This document shows positions 8,854 to 16,072 of a DNA stretch of 28,893 nt, in pieces. Numbering within the stretch: position 1 is the stretch's first letter; each line of letters opens with the position of its first letter. The stretch is from Lachnospiraceae bacterium UBA7012 (GTDB lineage Bacteria > Bacillota > Clostridia > Lachnospirales > Lachnospiraceae), in the NCBI GenBank assembly GCA_002449595.1, contig DJXE01000103.1, positions 13,460 to 42,352 on the forward strand. Reading direction: 5' to 3'. The notes below the pieces were generated by a model. The model saw nothing but the letters and a program-made list of their open reading frames with translations, was not told the origin of the DNA and did no database searches. The translations under genes and the position numbers were made by a program.

Positions 8854-8935
8854 GTGCTGTTCTCCTGTTCTTGCCGGCGTTTGTGTTACAGGCATGCCGC
8901 GCCTCGCGCAGGCGGCCTTGCGCCGTGATCCGGCC

Positions 8936-10444
8936 TCAGAGCCGGTAGTACTTTTTGATGAATCTTCCGTCGGCGTCGCTAAGGAGCACGCCGTCGACCG
9001 GCAGTTCCTGCTGCCGCAGGACCGAGATCTGATGCTCCGTCCTGGAGCGCAGCTGCTTCCCGTAAGGCACGACCAGGAAGATGCCGTCAAAGCTCCTGAG
9101 GTCGTCCGGGTCCGCGGCCGATGCCGGGTAGAAGCGCGGCCAGAGTTCCGCGTCTTCCGAGGGGTTCACGTCACCCGCGGCTTCCAGCGCGCTCAGCACC
9201 TTTTCCGCGTGCTCCGCGCCGTCCAGGGACACCAGCGCGATGTCGCCTGCCTCCGTGATCTTGCCCTCCTCGTTCGCGTACAGATGCTTCCAGCACGCGG
9301 TCCGGATGGCTTCCCGCCGCTCCGCGGCGAACAGGTCCGGCAGTTTGCTCCCTTCCTTCGCCGTCATGCCGAGCGCCGGAATGCCGGTCGCCCGCTCGAG
9401 CTCCTCCGGCACATAGAATCCCTCTTCCATCGCGCTCTTCAGGAGCATGATGCCGAGGCCCAGAAGGAGGCCCAGGAACGCGCCGAGTAAAACGGCGTTC
9501 TCTGTCCTGTCATCCACCACTTCCAGCGTCGGTACCGTCTTCGAGAGGAAGGAGATCTTCTCGAACTCCTTCGCGGTCTCCCCGAACGTCTCCAGTCCGT
9601 AGTCCACCGCCTCGGTGAGGCGCTCCGCCGTGTCTCTGTTTCCGTCGCGCACCGTCACCGTGAGGAGACGGATGTCGGAGAGGATCTCCGCCTTCACGTC
9701 CCGCTGCACCAGCGCTGCCGCCTCTTCTTCCGGCATCTGCAGCCTGTGCGCGATCGGCGTGAGGATCTCCGGGTGGGCCGTCAGAAGGTCGGTCCAGGTC
9801 GCGCCGTTGTAATAGTCGTACGTCGTCTCGTGGTCGTTCCACGCGAAGTCGATATAGAGCTTGGAGACCTGCTTGTAAGGGACGCTGACCGTCAGCGCGG
9901 TCACGGCGAGGTAGATCGCCCAGCCGAGGATCGCCCCGATAATCGTCAGGAGCGGGACGAGCCATGCCCTGCGCAGCGTGAGCAGATACTTCAGACGCGC
10001 TGCCGGCTCCGGACCCGGGTCTTTCTTTTTCCGGGCGGGCTCTTTTTTCTCCGGCTCTTTCTTTTCGGATTCGGTTCCTGCTGCCTCCGCTTCCGGCTCT
10101 TTTTTCTCCGGTTCAGACCCCGCCTTCTCCGGCTCTGCTTTTACCGCTTCAGCCTCTGGCTTTTCGGCTTCAGACCCGGTCTTTTCCGCTTCAGCCGGTT
10201 CTTTCTTTTCCGGCGCAGACTCAGTCTTTTCCGCCTCAGCCGGTTCTTCTTTTTCCACCGCAGGCTCAGCCTTCTCCGCCTCAGCCTTTTCAGTCCCCGC
10301 CTCGCTCTTTACCGATGCGGATTCCTTTTCCGCTGCTTCTTTTTTTGCGGCTTCCGGCTCTTTCTTCTCCGGCTCTTCTATGATGATCTTCGCCTCAGGC
10401 CCCGGTGCCGCCGTCGCCTGCACGTTCTCTTTTCTATCTTCCAT
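8936..10444 (-). CDS. Wzz/CapA-type chain-length protein with Glu/Lys-rich tail and degenerate kinase-like C-terminus
   Basis: This membrane protein probably sets polysaccharide chain length. Residues 1-150 are a low-complexity cytoplasmic tail of E, K, A and P with imperfect repeats such as EPAEAEKT (about 68-75 and 83-90). TM1 covers about 161-183, an extracytoplasmic Wzz-like domain 184-315, and TM2 about 316-336. The segment after TM2 (ATGIPALGM, 352-360) resembles the linker to bacterial tyrosine kinases. Residues 380-502 align by eye with such a kinase: LVSLDGAEHAEKVL stands where the Walker A loop belongs, FDGIFLVVPYGK and VDGVLLSD follow, and the end is KKYYRL. No GxxGxGK[ST] loop exists, so kinase activity is unlikely. 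The start at 10444 has GGGG upstream and avoids the overlap that the ATG at 10471 would create. Confidence 0.85.
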   Translation of the reverse strand: MEDRKENVQATAAPGPEAKIIIEEPEKKEPEAAKKEAAEKESASVKSEAGTEKAEAEKAEPAVEKEEPAEAEKTESAPEKKEPAEAEKTGSEAEKPEAEAVKAEPEKAGSEPEKKEPEAEAAGTESEKKEPEKKEPARKKKDPGPEPAARLKYLLTLRRAWLVPLLTIIGAILGWAIYLAVTALTVSVPYKQVSKLYIDFAWNDHETTYDYYNGATWTDLLTAHPEILTPIAHRLQMPEEEAAALVQRDVKAEILSDIRLLTVTVRDGNRDTAERLTEAVDYGLETFGETAKEFEKISFLSKTVPTLEVVDDRTENAVLLGAFLGLLLGLGIMLLKSAMEEGFYVPEELERATGIPALGMTAKEGSKLPDLFAAERREAIRTACWKHLYANEEGKITEAGDIALVSLDGAEHAEKVLSALEAAGDVNPSEDAELWPRFYPASAADPDDLRSFDGIFLVVPYGKQLRSRTEHQISVLRQQELPVDGVLLSDADGRFIKKYYRL

Positions 10445-10457
10445 ACTGATTCCCCGC

Positions 10458-11900
10458 TCAGCGGTCTTCATTGTTGTCCAGTGCCGTCGTCTGCCCTTCC
10501 GTGACGCCCTCGGTGCTCTCCGGCTTCAGCAGGATCTTGAGCGTGAGCAGCATCAGCTTGATGTCGAGCCAGACGGAATAATTCTGGATATAAGTGAGGT
10601 CCAGCTTCAGCTTGTCATACGGCGTCGTGTTGTACTTGCCGTAGACCTGCGCGTAGCCGGCAAGTCCCGCCTTCACCTTCATCCGATAGACGAATTCCGG
10701 CATCTCTTCCACATACTGCGCGATGATCTCCGGGCGCTCGGGCCTGGGCCCGATAAAGGACATCTCGCCCTTTAACACATTGATCAGCTGCGGCAGCTCA
10801 TCGATACGAACCTTGCGGATAAACCTGCCGCAGGGCGTGATCCTGTCGTCGTTCTGGCTCGCGAGGCGCGCGACGCCGTCCTTTTCCGCGTCCACCCGCA
10901 TGCTGCGGAACTTGATGATCTGGAAAGGTTTTTCATTCAAAGTGCACCGCGTCTGCTTGTAGAAGACCGGCCCCTTATCGTAGAAGTGGATCGCCGCCGC
11001 CGTGATGAGCATGATGGGAGACGCGATGATGAGCAGGATCAGCGCGCAGACGAGGTCGATCGTGCGCTTCGCGAGGCGCTGCGTGAAGCTCAGCGCGTAT
11101 TCCCTGGTCATGTAGATCGGCGTGTCGAACAGGTGGAGCTCTGCGGAGCCGTGCATCAGCACGTCCGGGATCTTCGGCATGATGTACATGCGGACGGATT
11201 TGTGGAAGCAGAACTTGAGCAGCTCGTTGCGGATCTGCGTCGGAACGTCCCAGATGACGACGCCGTCATAAACCCTGGATCCGTCCTTTTCCCGAAGGAT
11301 CTCCTCCTGCGCCGCTTCGAGGCCGTCGCGGATGTCGATGCACTTCTCGACCTCATACTTGTCCGGCCGGAGCGCGAACTTGCCGAGAATGCTGCGGACC
11401 GGGCGGTCGGCGTGCACAAGCAGAAGATGCTTCGGCGGAAACGTCTTTTTATAAATGGCGTCGCTGAAGTTCACGAAGATGATCGCGAACAGCAGCTGCA
11501 GCAGCGTCATCCGGATCATCGGGAAGACGGCCACGAGCCAGTTCGCCATCAGCGACAGCTGGAAATACGAGATCAGGTTGACGCCCAGGAGCGAGAACAT
11601 CTGCGAGAGTATGACGTCCGTCGGCTTCAGGTACCCTACTTTCAGTCCTCCGTAGGTCGAAGTGAAAAAGTAGAGCAGGACAAAGTAGATCAGCAGGATG
11701 ACGACATGCCCGTTGAAATAGAACTTCAGGTTATAGCGGATCCTGGGCAGATAGTAGATATGATACCAGTACCAGCCGTAGATGGCGGTCATGATCATGA
11801 GCCCGAGGACGGGGAGCTGGAGCACGAGCACCTTCGCGAGAGAGCGCCCGCGCCTTGAAACATCGCTGCGGTTCAAACTATTCTTCCTCTTTAACAACAT
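10458..11900 (-). CDS. Undecaprenyl-phosphate sugar-1-phosphate transferase (initiating enzyme)
   Basis: This membrane enzyme moves a sugar-1-phosphate from a nucleotide sugar to undecaprenyl phosphate and so starts the repeat unit. The 480-residue protein has about four N-terminal membrane segments, a soluble Rossmann-like region (about 165-275), then the bacterial sugar transferase domain with one more membrane segment. Catalytic-domain motifs visible are KRTIDL, PVFYKQTR, IIKFRSM, RIDELPQL and SFIGPRPERP. Length fits the PssY/CpsE/WbaP group. The ATG at 11900 lies inside the upstream gene without a ribosome site. A TTG at 11876, one base after that gene's stop and preceded by AGAGG, may be the real start and would remove eight residues. 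Sugar specificity is not readable. Confidence 0.93.
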   Translation of the reverse strand: MLLKRKNSLNRSDVSRRGRSLAKVLVLQLPVLGLMIMTAIYGWYWYHIYYLPRIRYNLKFYFNGHVVILLIYFVLLYFFTSTYGGLKVGYLKPTDVILSQMFSLLGVNLISYFQLSLMANWLVAVFPMIRMTLLQLLFAIIFVNFSDAIYKKTFPPKHLLLVHADRPVRSILGKFALRPDKYEVEKCIDIRDGLEAAQEEILREKDGSRVYDGVVIWDVPTQIRNELLKFCFHKSVRMYIMPKIPDVLMHGSAELHLFDTPIYMTREYALSFTQRLAKRTIDLVCALILLIIASPIMLITAAAIHFYDKGPVFYKQTRCTLNEKPFQIIKFRSMRVDAEKDGVARLASQNDDRITPCGRFIRKVRIDELPQLINVLKGEMSFIGPRPERPEIIAQYVEEMPEFVYRMKVKAGLAGYAQVYGKYNTTPYDKLKLDLTYIQNYSVWLDIKLMLLTLKILLKPESTEGVTEGQTTALDNNEDR

Positions 11901-12807
11901 AGATCGGCCGGTGCTTCACTTCCATGTAAGTCTTGGAAAGATATTGCCCGAGAACGCCGAGACACAGGAGCTGCACGCCGCTCGCCAGCAGGATGATGCA
12001 CACGAGCGAAGGCCATCCGCTCGTCGGATCGCCGAAGATCAGCGCGCGGATCAGGACAAAGAGCAGCATCACGAAAGCCACGATGCAGAACAGGACGCCC
12101 ATGAACGAAGTGACCGCGAGCGGGATGCTGCTGAACGAGAGCATGCCGTCGAGCGCGTAGCGGAACAGGCCCCAGAAGGACCACTTGGTCTCGCCGTGGG
12201 CGCGCTCCACATTCTCGTATTCGACCCATTTCGTCTTGAAACCGACCCACGCGAAGATGCCTTTGGAAAAGCGGTTGTACTCGGTGACCGAGAGCACCGC
12301 GTCCACCATCTGTCTCGTCATCAGCCGGAAATCTCTCGCGCCGTCGACGATCTCGACCCGCCCGTTGTGATTGATCAGCTTGTAGAAGCCGCGCGCGAAC
12401 AGCGACCGGATCGGAGGCTCGCCCTTTCTCGTGACGCGGCGGGTCGCCGCGCAGTCGTAGCCTTCTTCCAGGTAGCCGTACATCTCGGGAAGCAGGGACG
12501 GCGGATCCTGCAGGTCCGCGTCCAGGAGCACGACAAAGTCGCCCTTGGCGCGCTTTAGTCCCGCGTACATCGCCGACTCCTTGCCGAAGTTCCGGGAAAA
12601 GGAGATCAGATGGACCTTCTCATCTCTCTCCCTGAGCTTTTTGACCTCGTGGGCTGTCCGGTCACTTGAACCGTCGTCGACGTAGATCAGTTCGTATGTG
12701 AGATCCTTCTTCTCAAAGAACTCCTTGTTCTTGATGAATTCCTCGTAGAAGAAGGCGACGTTTTCCTCCTCGTTGTAACAAGGAACGATTGCAGATAATA
12801 GTTTCAT
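11878..12807 (-). CDS. GtrB/DPMS-like polyprenyl-phosphate glycosyltransferase
   Basis: The 309-residue enzyme combines a GT2 catalytic domain with two C-terminal membrane helices. It probably charges polyprenyl phosphate with a hexose, which then serves to decorate a surface polymer. Motifs are AIVPCYNEEENV (6-17), YVDDGSSDRT, FSRNFGKESAMYAGL, and LDADLQDPP, all typical of GtrB-like proteins. Membrane segments lie near LAVTSFMGVLFCIVAFVML and LVCIILLASGVQLLCLG. The ending YMEVKHRPIYVVKEEE is common in the family. It is the first glycosyltransferase of the operon, 43 bases after degV; AAGGA lies 11 bases before the ATG. A matching GtrA flippase or GT-C decorating enzyme is not seen in the window. 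Confidence 0.92.
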   Translation of the reverse strand: MKLLSAIVPCYNEEENVAFFYEEFIKNKEFFEKKDLTYELIYVDDGSSDRTAHEVKKLRERDEKVHLISFSRNFGKESAMYAGLKRAKGDFVVLLDADLQDPPSLLPEMYGYLEEGYDCAATRRVTRKGEPPIRSLFARGFYKLINHNGRVEIVDGARDFRLMTRQMVDAVLSVTEYNRFSKGIFAWVGFKTKWVEYENVERAHGETKWSFWGLFRYALDGMLSFSSIPLAVTSFMGVLFCIVAFVMLLFVLIRALIFGDPTSGWPSLVCIILLASGVQLLCLGVLGQYLSKTYMEVKHRPIYVVKEEE

Positions 12808-12850
12808 CGGTCAGCGTCCTTTTCGCGCTGTCTGTTTCTGTATCCTCCGG

Positions 12851-13705
12851 TCACGGGTCAAGCAGCGTCATGACGCCGATGAGCCCCGGCCCGGTGTTGA
12901 TCGCGAGCGTCGCAGTGATCTGCTTTTCAAACAGGAACTCCATGCCCTGCAGGCGCTCGGTGAGCATCTGCTTCATCTTCTCCGCTTCTTCCTTCGCGCC
13001 GCCGTCGCCGACGATGACCCAGCACCGCCTGCCGGCCGCTCTCTTAACGACTTCTTCCAAGAGCTTTTTCTTCGCGTTCGACTCGCCGCGGATCTTGGCG
13101 ACGGTGTAGTAGATCCCGTCGTCGTTGCAGGAGATGATCGGCTTGAGCCTTAGCACGCTGCCAAGCATCGACGCGACCTTGCCGATGCGGCCGCCGATCT
13201 CCAGGTACTTGAGCGTGTCCATGTAGAACATGACGGAAGAATCCCGGATCTTCTCGTTCATCTTCCGGATGAGGTCCGCGAACGCGATGCCCTTCTTCAG
13301 CTGGCGGGCCGCCCAGAGCGCCCAGATGCCGCTGCCGAAGGAGATGTTCTTCGTGTCGAACACGTAGACTTCCAGTCCCTCGTACTGCTGCGCCGCAAGG
13401 CGGATCGTGTTGCCGGTCCCGGACAGCCCGGACGAGATGGTGACCGCGATCACTCTCTCATAGCCGTCCTCCCGGATCCGGTCGAACACCTCTGTGACCT
13501 CGCCCGGCGACGGCGTGGAAGTTGTCGGTATTTCGTCCGGAAATCTTCTGTATATCATGAGAGGGTCGATGTCGATCCCGTCCTGATAATCCTTTTCAGG
13601 ATAGATCACGTGAAGTGGAAGGTAATAGATTCCTTCTTCCGCACACAGTTCGTAAGGCAGGTCTCCGCCGGAATCCATCAGCACTGCCGTTTTTTGTTCA
13701 TTCAT
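12851..13705 (-). CDS. DegV family fatty-acid-binding protein
   Basis: DegV/FakB proteins bind a fatty acid and present it to the FakA kinase for phosphorylation. The 284-residue protein shows DSGGDLP (11-17), TSTPSPGE (62-69) and SSGLSGTGNT (91-100), which are the lipid-binding signatures, and TGPGLIGV near the end. In many homologues a histidine precedes that last motif; here it is INTGPG, an asparagine. The start at 13705 was chosen because AGAGG lies eight to ten bases upstream; an ATG six codons earlier has GAGGG directly adjacent to it and is unlikely. It is followed by the polysaccharide operon after 43 bases and may be its first gene, though a functional link is not established. A divergent methyltransferase gene lies upstream. 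Confidence 0.92.
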   Translation of the reverse strand: MNEQKTAVLMDSGGDLPYELCAEEGIYYLPLHVIYPEKDYQDGIDIDPLMIYRRFPDEIPTTSTPSPGEVTEVFDRIREDGYERVIAVTISSGLSGTGNTIRLAAQQYEGLEVYVFDTKNISFGSGIWALWAARQLKKGIAFADLIRKMNEKIRDSSVMFYMDTLKYLEIGGRIGKVASMLGSVLRLKPIISCNDDGIYYTVAKIRGESNAKKKLLEEVVKRAAGRRCWVIVGDGGAKEEAEKMKQMLTERLQGMEFLFEKQITATLAINTGPGLIGVMTLLDP

Positions 13706-13804
13706 ACTTCTTGCCTCTCGCATCCCTCATCTGCGCCGGCGCACAGGCGCGAAGGGATCTCCTTATACAGTCCCCCGCATGCACGCCGCTTCAGTGCATA
13801 CCTT

Positions 13805-13824
13805 TAAATATGATACAATATTTA
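13805..13824. promoter_or_regulatory. Palindrome overlapping an extended -10 promoter of the methyltransferase gene
   Basis: TAAATAT (13805-13811) and ATATTTA (13818-13824) form a perfect seven-base inverted repeat around GATACA. The plus-strand extended -10 box TGATACAAT (13811-13819) lies inside it, in an AT-rich island within GC-rich surroundings. The gap also holds the start of degV on the other strand. A regulator bound here would cover the promoter; this is inference. Confidence 0.5.
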
Positions 13825-13900
13825 GCGTTGATGCGCCACCAAAGAGCCGTATCTTCCATGGCTTTTCCGGCGCTGTGAATGAATCTGAGCGAGGATCCGC

Positions 13901-15184
13901 ATGATGATGACGATTGCACAGTATCTTGCATATCCCGTCCACGGGGACGGGGATCTCGGCGCAGACGCCGCCGCACATATCAGAAAAGGAGAAGCCCGCA
14001 CCCTCAAGGCCGGCGGCTCCTGGATCTATGACAACGAGATCGATTCCGTGACCGGCAGCTTCGAGGACGGGGACATCATTTCCGTCCTGGACCACGACGG
14101 CTTCTTCCTCGGGCTCGGCTTTATCAACCGCGCCTCGAAGATCCGGATCCGCATGCTGTCCCGCGGCGGGCGGCAGAGCGACGGCAGTTTCTCCGTCACG
14201 AAGATCACGCCGCAGTTTCTCTATGACCGCGTCCGCGCGGCCTGGGAGTACCGGAAGCACGTGATCGACACCTCCAGCTGCCGCGTCATCTTCGGCGAGG
14301 CGGACCACCTCCCCGGGCTCACCGTCGACAAGTACGAAGACGTGCTGGTCGTCGAGTCGCTCGCGCTCGGTACCGAGCGGCTGAAGGACGTCATCCTCGC
14401 CTCGCTCGTCCAGGTCCTCGACGAGGACGGGATCCGGATCCGCGGGATCTACGAGAGGAGCGACGCCCCTGTCCGGGAAAAGGAAGGACTCTCCCCTCTC
14501 ACGGGCTTCCTCTCCGAACCTTTTGACGCGAACGTCCTGATCACAGAGAACGGCGTCCGCTTCCTCGTGGACGTCGCAAACGGCCAGAAGACCGGATTCT
14601 TCCTGGACCAGAAGGAGAACCGCAGGGCGATCCGAAGGATCTGCCAGGGAGCGAAGGTCCTCGACTGCTTCACACACACCGGCTCCTTCGCGCTGAACGC
14701 CGCGGCGGCAGGCGCTGCGGAAGTACTCGCCGTCGACGCCTCAGAGCTGGCCGTCCAGCGGGCTCGTGAAAATGCGGAACTGAACGGCTTTTCAGATCGC
14801 GTCCGCGCCATATGCGCCGACGTCTTCTCTTTCCTGCCAGCTCAGGAGCGAGAGGGAGTGCTCTATGACGTCGTCATTCTCGACCCGCCCGCCTTCACCA
14901 AGTCCCGCGAGACCATCAAGAGCGCCGCGCGCGGCTACCGCGAGATCAACCGGAGAGGCATGGCCCTCGTCCGGGACGGGGGCTTCCTCGTCACCGCGTC
15001 CTGCTCCCACTTCATGGACGAGGAGCACTTCCGCAAGGTGATCGACGCGGCGGCGCATGACGCGCACCGCCGGCTCACGCAGGTCGAGTTCCGGACGCAG
15101 GCGCCGGACCATCCCATTCTGTGGGGGAGCGGGACTTCCTACTATCTGAAGTTCTTTATCTTCCGGGTGGACGTGGAGAAATAA
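13901..15184 (+). CDS. RlmI-type class I SAM-dependent rRNA (cytosine-C5) methyltransferase
   Basis: This cytoplasmic enzyme is expected to methylate a cytosine of 23S rRNA, like RlmI. It has 427 residues, about 30 more than E. coli RlmI, mostly an N-terminal extension. A PUA-like domain covers about 28-100 (start IRKGEARTLKAGGSWIYDNE). The signature GQKTGFFLDQKENR lies at 228-241, SAM motif I VLDCFTHTG at 253-261, the acidic end of the following strand at VDA (278-280), LDPPAF at 328-332, and ASCSH at 366-370. Three ATG codons occur in a row at 13901; AGGA lies about seven bases before the first. The target base and rRNA position are inferred from the family only. Confidence 0.93.
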   Translation: MMMTIAQYLAYPVHGDGDLGADAAAHIRKGEARTLKAGGSWIYDNEIDSVTGSFEDGDIISVLDHDGFFLGLGFINRASKIRIRMLSRGGRQSDGSFSVTKITPQFLYDRVRAAWEYRKHVIDTSSCRVIFGEADHLPGLTVDKYEDVLVVESLALGTERLKDVILASLVQVLDEDGIRIRGIYERSDAPVREKEGLSPLTGFLSEPFDANVLITENGVRFLVDVANGQKTGFFLDQKENRRAIRRICQGAKVLDCFTHTGSFALNAAAAGAAEVLAVDASELAVQRARENAELNGFSDRVRAICADVFSFLPAQEREGVLYDVVILDPPAFTKSRETIKSAARGYREINRRGMALVRDGGFLVTASCSHFMDEEHFRKVIDAAAHDAHRRLTQVEFRTQAPDHPILWGSGTSYYLKFFIFRVDVEK

Positions 15185-15251
15185 TGTAGTGGCCGTTTCT
15201 GCGTCCGCTATCATCGCAGGGAGAACGGATGCTGAATCAGTAAATGTGAGA

Positions 15252-15257
15252 TATAAT
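15252..15257 (+). promoter_or_regulatory. Candidate -10 box upstream of the zinc-ribbon gene
   Basis: A perfect TATAAT lies 115 bases before the ATG at 15372, in the 187-base gap after the methyltransferase. No good -35 box is seen 16-18 bases upstream. The rest of the gap shows no gene or clear terminator. Confidence 0.35.
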
Positions 15258-15371
15258 CAGGAAGACGGGATAATCCGCCGGCACCTGGAGACAGCTTGAG
15301 AGGAGCCCGGCCATATTCTGCAGACATCAAAAGAGGCTTGCAGGACGCCGCCGCCCCGAAAGGAGACCATC

Positions 15372-15920
15372 ATGAAGATCTGCCGCTATTGCAGCACAAA
15401 ACAGTCTGATACCAACAAGTTCTGCGAGAACTGCGGGGCGCCGCTGGAAGACGAACCTTCCGTGCAGGGAGCGACCGTGGCTGCGGACGAAGCCTTTTTC
15501 GGAGCTGCGCCGGAAGCGCCGGAGCCGCCGCACGTTGAAGCGGAGGAACTGCCCCCGCAGCAGCCGCACACCGACTGGACCACGCAGACGCACCAGCCGA
15601 AGCCGGAAATGGCAGGCGGCGTGTACAATCCCGCGGAGGGAAGGCTTCCCGCCATCATCGCCTACTTCTCGGTGATCGGCATGATCATCTCCCTCGTCCT
15701 GACAATGAAGAAGAACCGCTCGGAGTACACGCGCGCCCATCAGTCGCAGGCGCTCGTCCTCGCGCTGGCCAGCATGCTCAACGGATGGTTCCTCGGCGAC
15801 TCCCTCGTCGGCACCGTCCTCGGCTTCGTCATCTTTGGCTGCGTCATCTACAGCTTCATCATGGCATGCAGCGGCAAGATCGCCCGCATTCCGCTTATCA
15901 GCAACATCAAGATCTTCTGA
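15372..15920 (+). CDS. Zinc-ribbon membrane protein of unknown function
   Basis: The 182-residue protein begins with a zinc ribbon (Cys4, Cys7, Cys18, Cys21; pattern C-x2-C-x10-C-x2-C). A proline- and glutamate-rich linker follows (about 25-85), then two or three membrane segments. The region RAHQSQALVLAL before the second segment resembles the F-H-x-x-Q-A motif of DUF4870-like small membrane proteins. AAAGGAGA lies seven bases before the ATG. It stands alone between the methyltransferase and a convergent gene, with a hairpin after its stop. The function is not known; zinc-ribbon/membrane proteins of this shape are common in Clostridia. Confidence 0.85.
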   Translation: MKICRYCSTKQSDTNKFCENCGAPLEDEPSVQGATVAADEAFFGAAPEAPEPPHVEAEELPPQQPHTDWTTQTHQPKPEMAGGVYNPAEGRLPAIIAYFSVIGMIISLVLTMKKNRSEYTRAHQSQALVLALASMLNGWFLGDSLVGTVLGFVIFGCVIYSFIMACSGKIARIPLISNIKIF

Positions 15921-15960
15921 TGCGGCCTGTCCGTCACTTTATACCGAATCTGACAAACGT

Positions 15961-15987
15961 CCCGCAGCTGGTTTCGCCGGCTGCGGG
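15961..15987 (+). terminator. Terminator-like hairpin after the zinc-ribbon gene
   Basis: CCCGCAGCTGG and CCGGCTGCGGG form an 11-bp stem with one G-T pair and a TTTCG loop. The following bases, ATGATTT, hold only a short T run, so termination may be weak or may serve both convergent genes. Confidence 0.55.
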
Positions 15988-16015
15988 ATGATTTATGAGC
16001 GCCCATATTTTTGAT

Positions 16016-16065
16016 GCCCGGTCCGGAAGCTTTTCTTACGCCCTAGCGATGCCTCGGGACCGGGC
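16016..16065. repeat. Inverted repeat between convergent genes
   Basis: GCCCGGTCC (16016-16024) and GGACCGGGC (16057-16065) are perfect complements across a 32-base loop. It lies eight bases past the stop of the minus-strand secreted protein gene. A T run precedes it on the plus strand, so on neither strand is it followed by a T-tract. It may protect the 3' end of an mRNA; function is not known. Confidence 0.5.
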
Positions 16066-16072
16066 GAAGACA

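Noticed and set aside
8854..9090. N-terminal extension of the GT-A gene
   Set aside because: It overlaps the chain-length gene and has Ser/Arg/Cys-rich antisense-like composition; a ribosome site is at 8853.
10080..10380. A repetitive coding tract that could be mistaken for a CRISPR or tandem-repeat array
   Set aside because: Units are imperfect and in frame with the Glu/Lys-rich tail; there are no regular spacers.
13763..14677. A 304-codon minus-strand open frame opposite the RlmI-type gene
   Set aside because: Acid- and Val-rich antisense composition; the plus strand shows PUA and SAM motifs.
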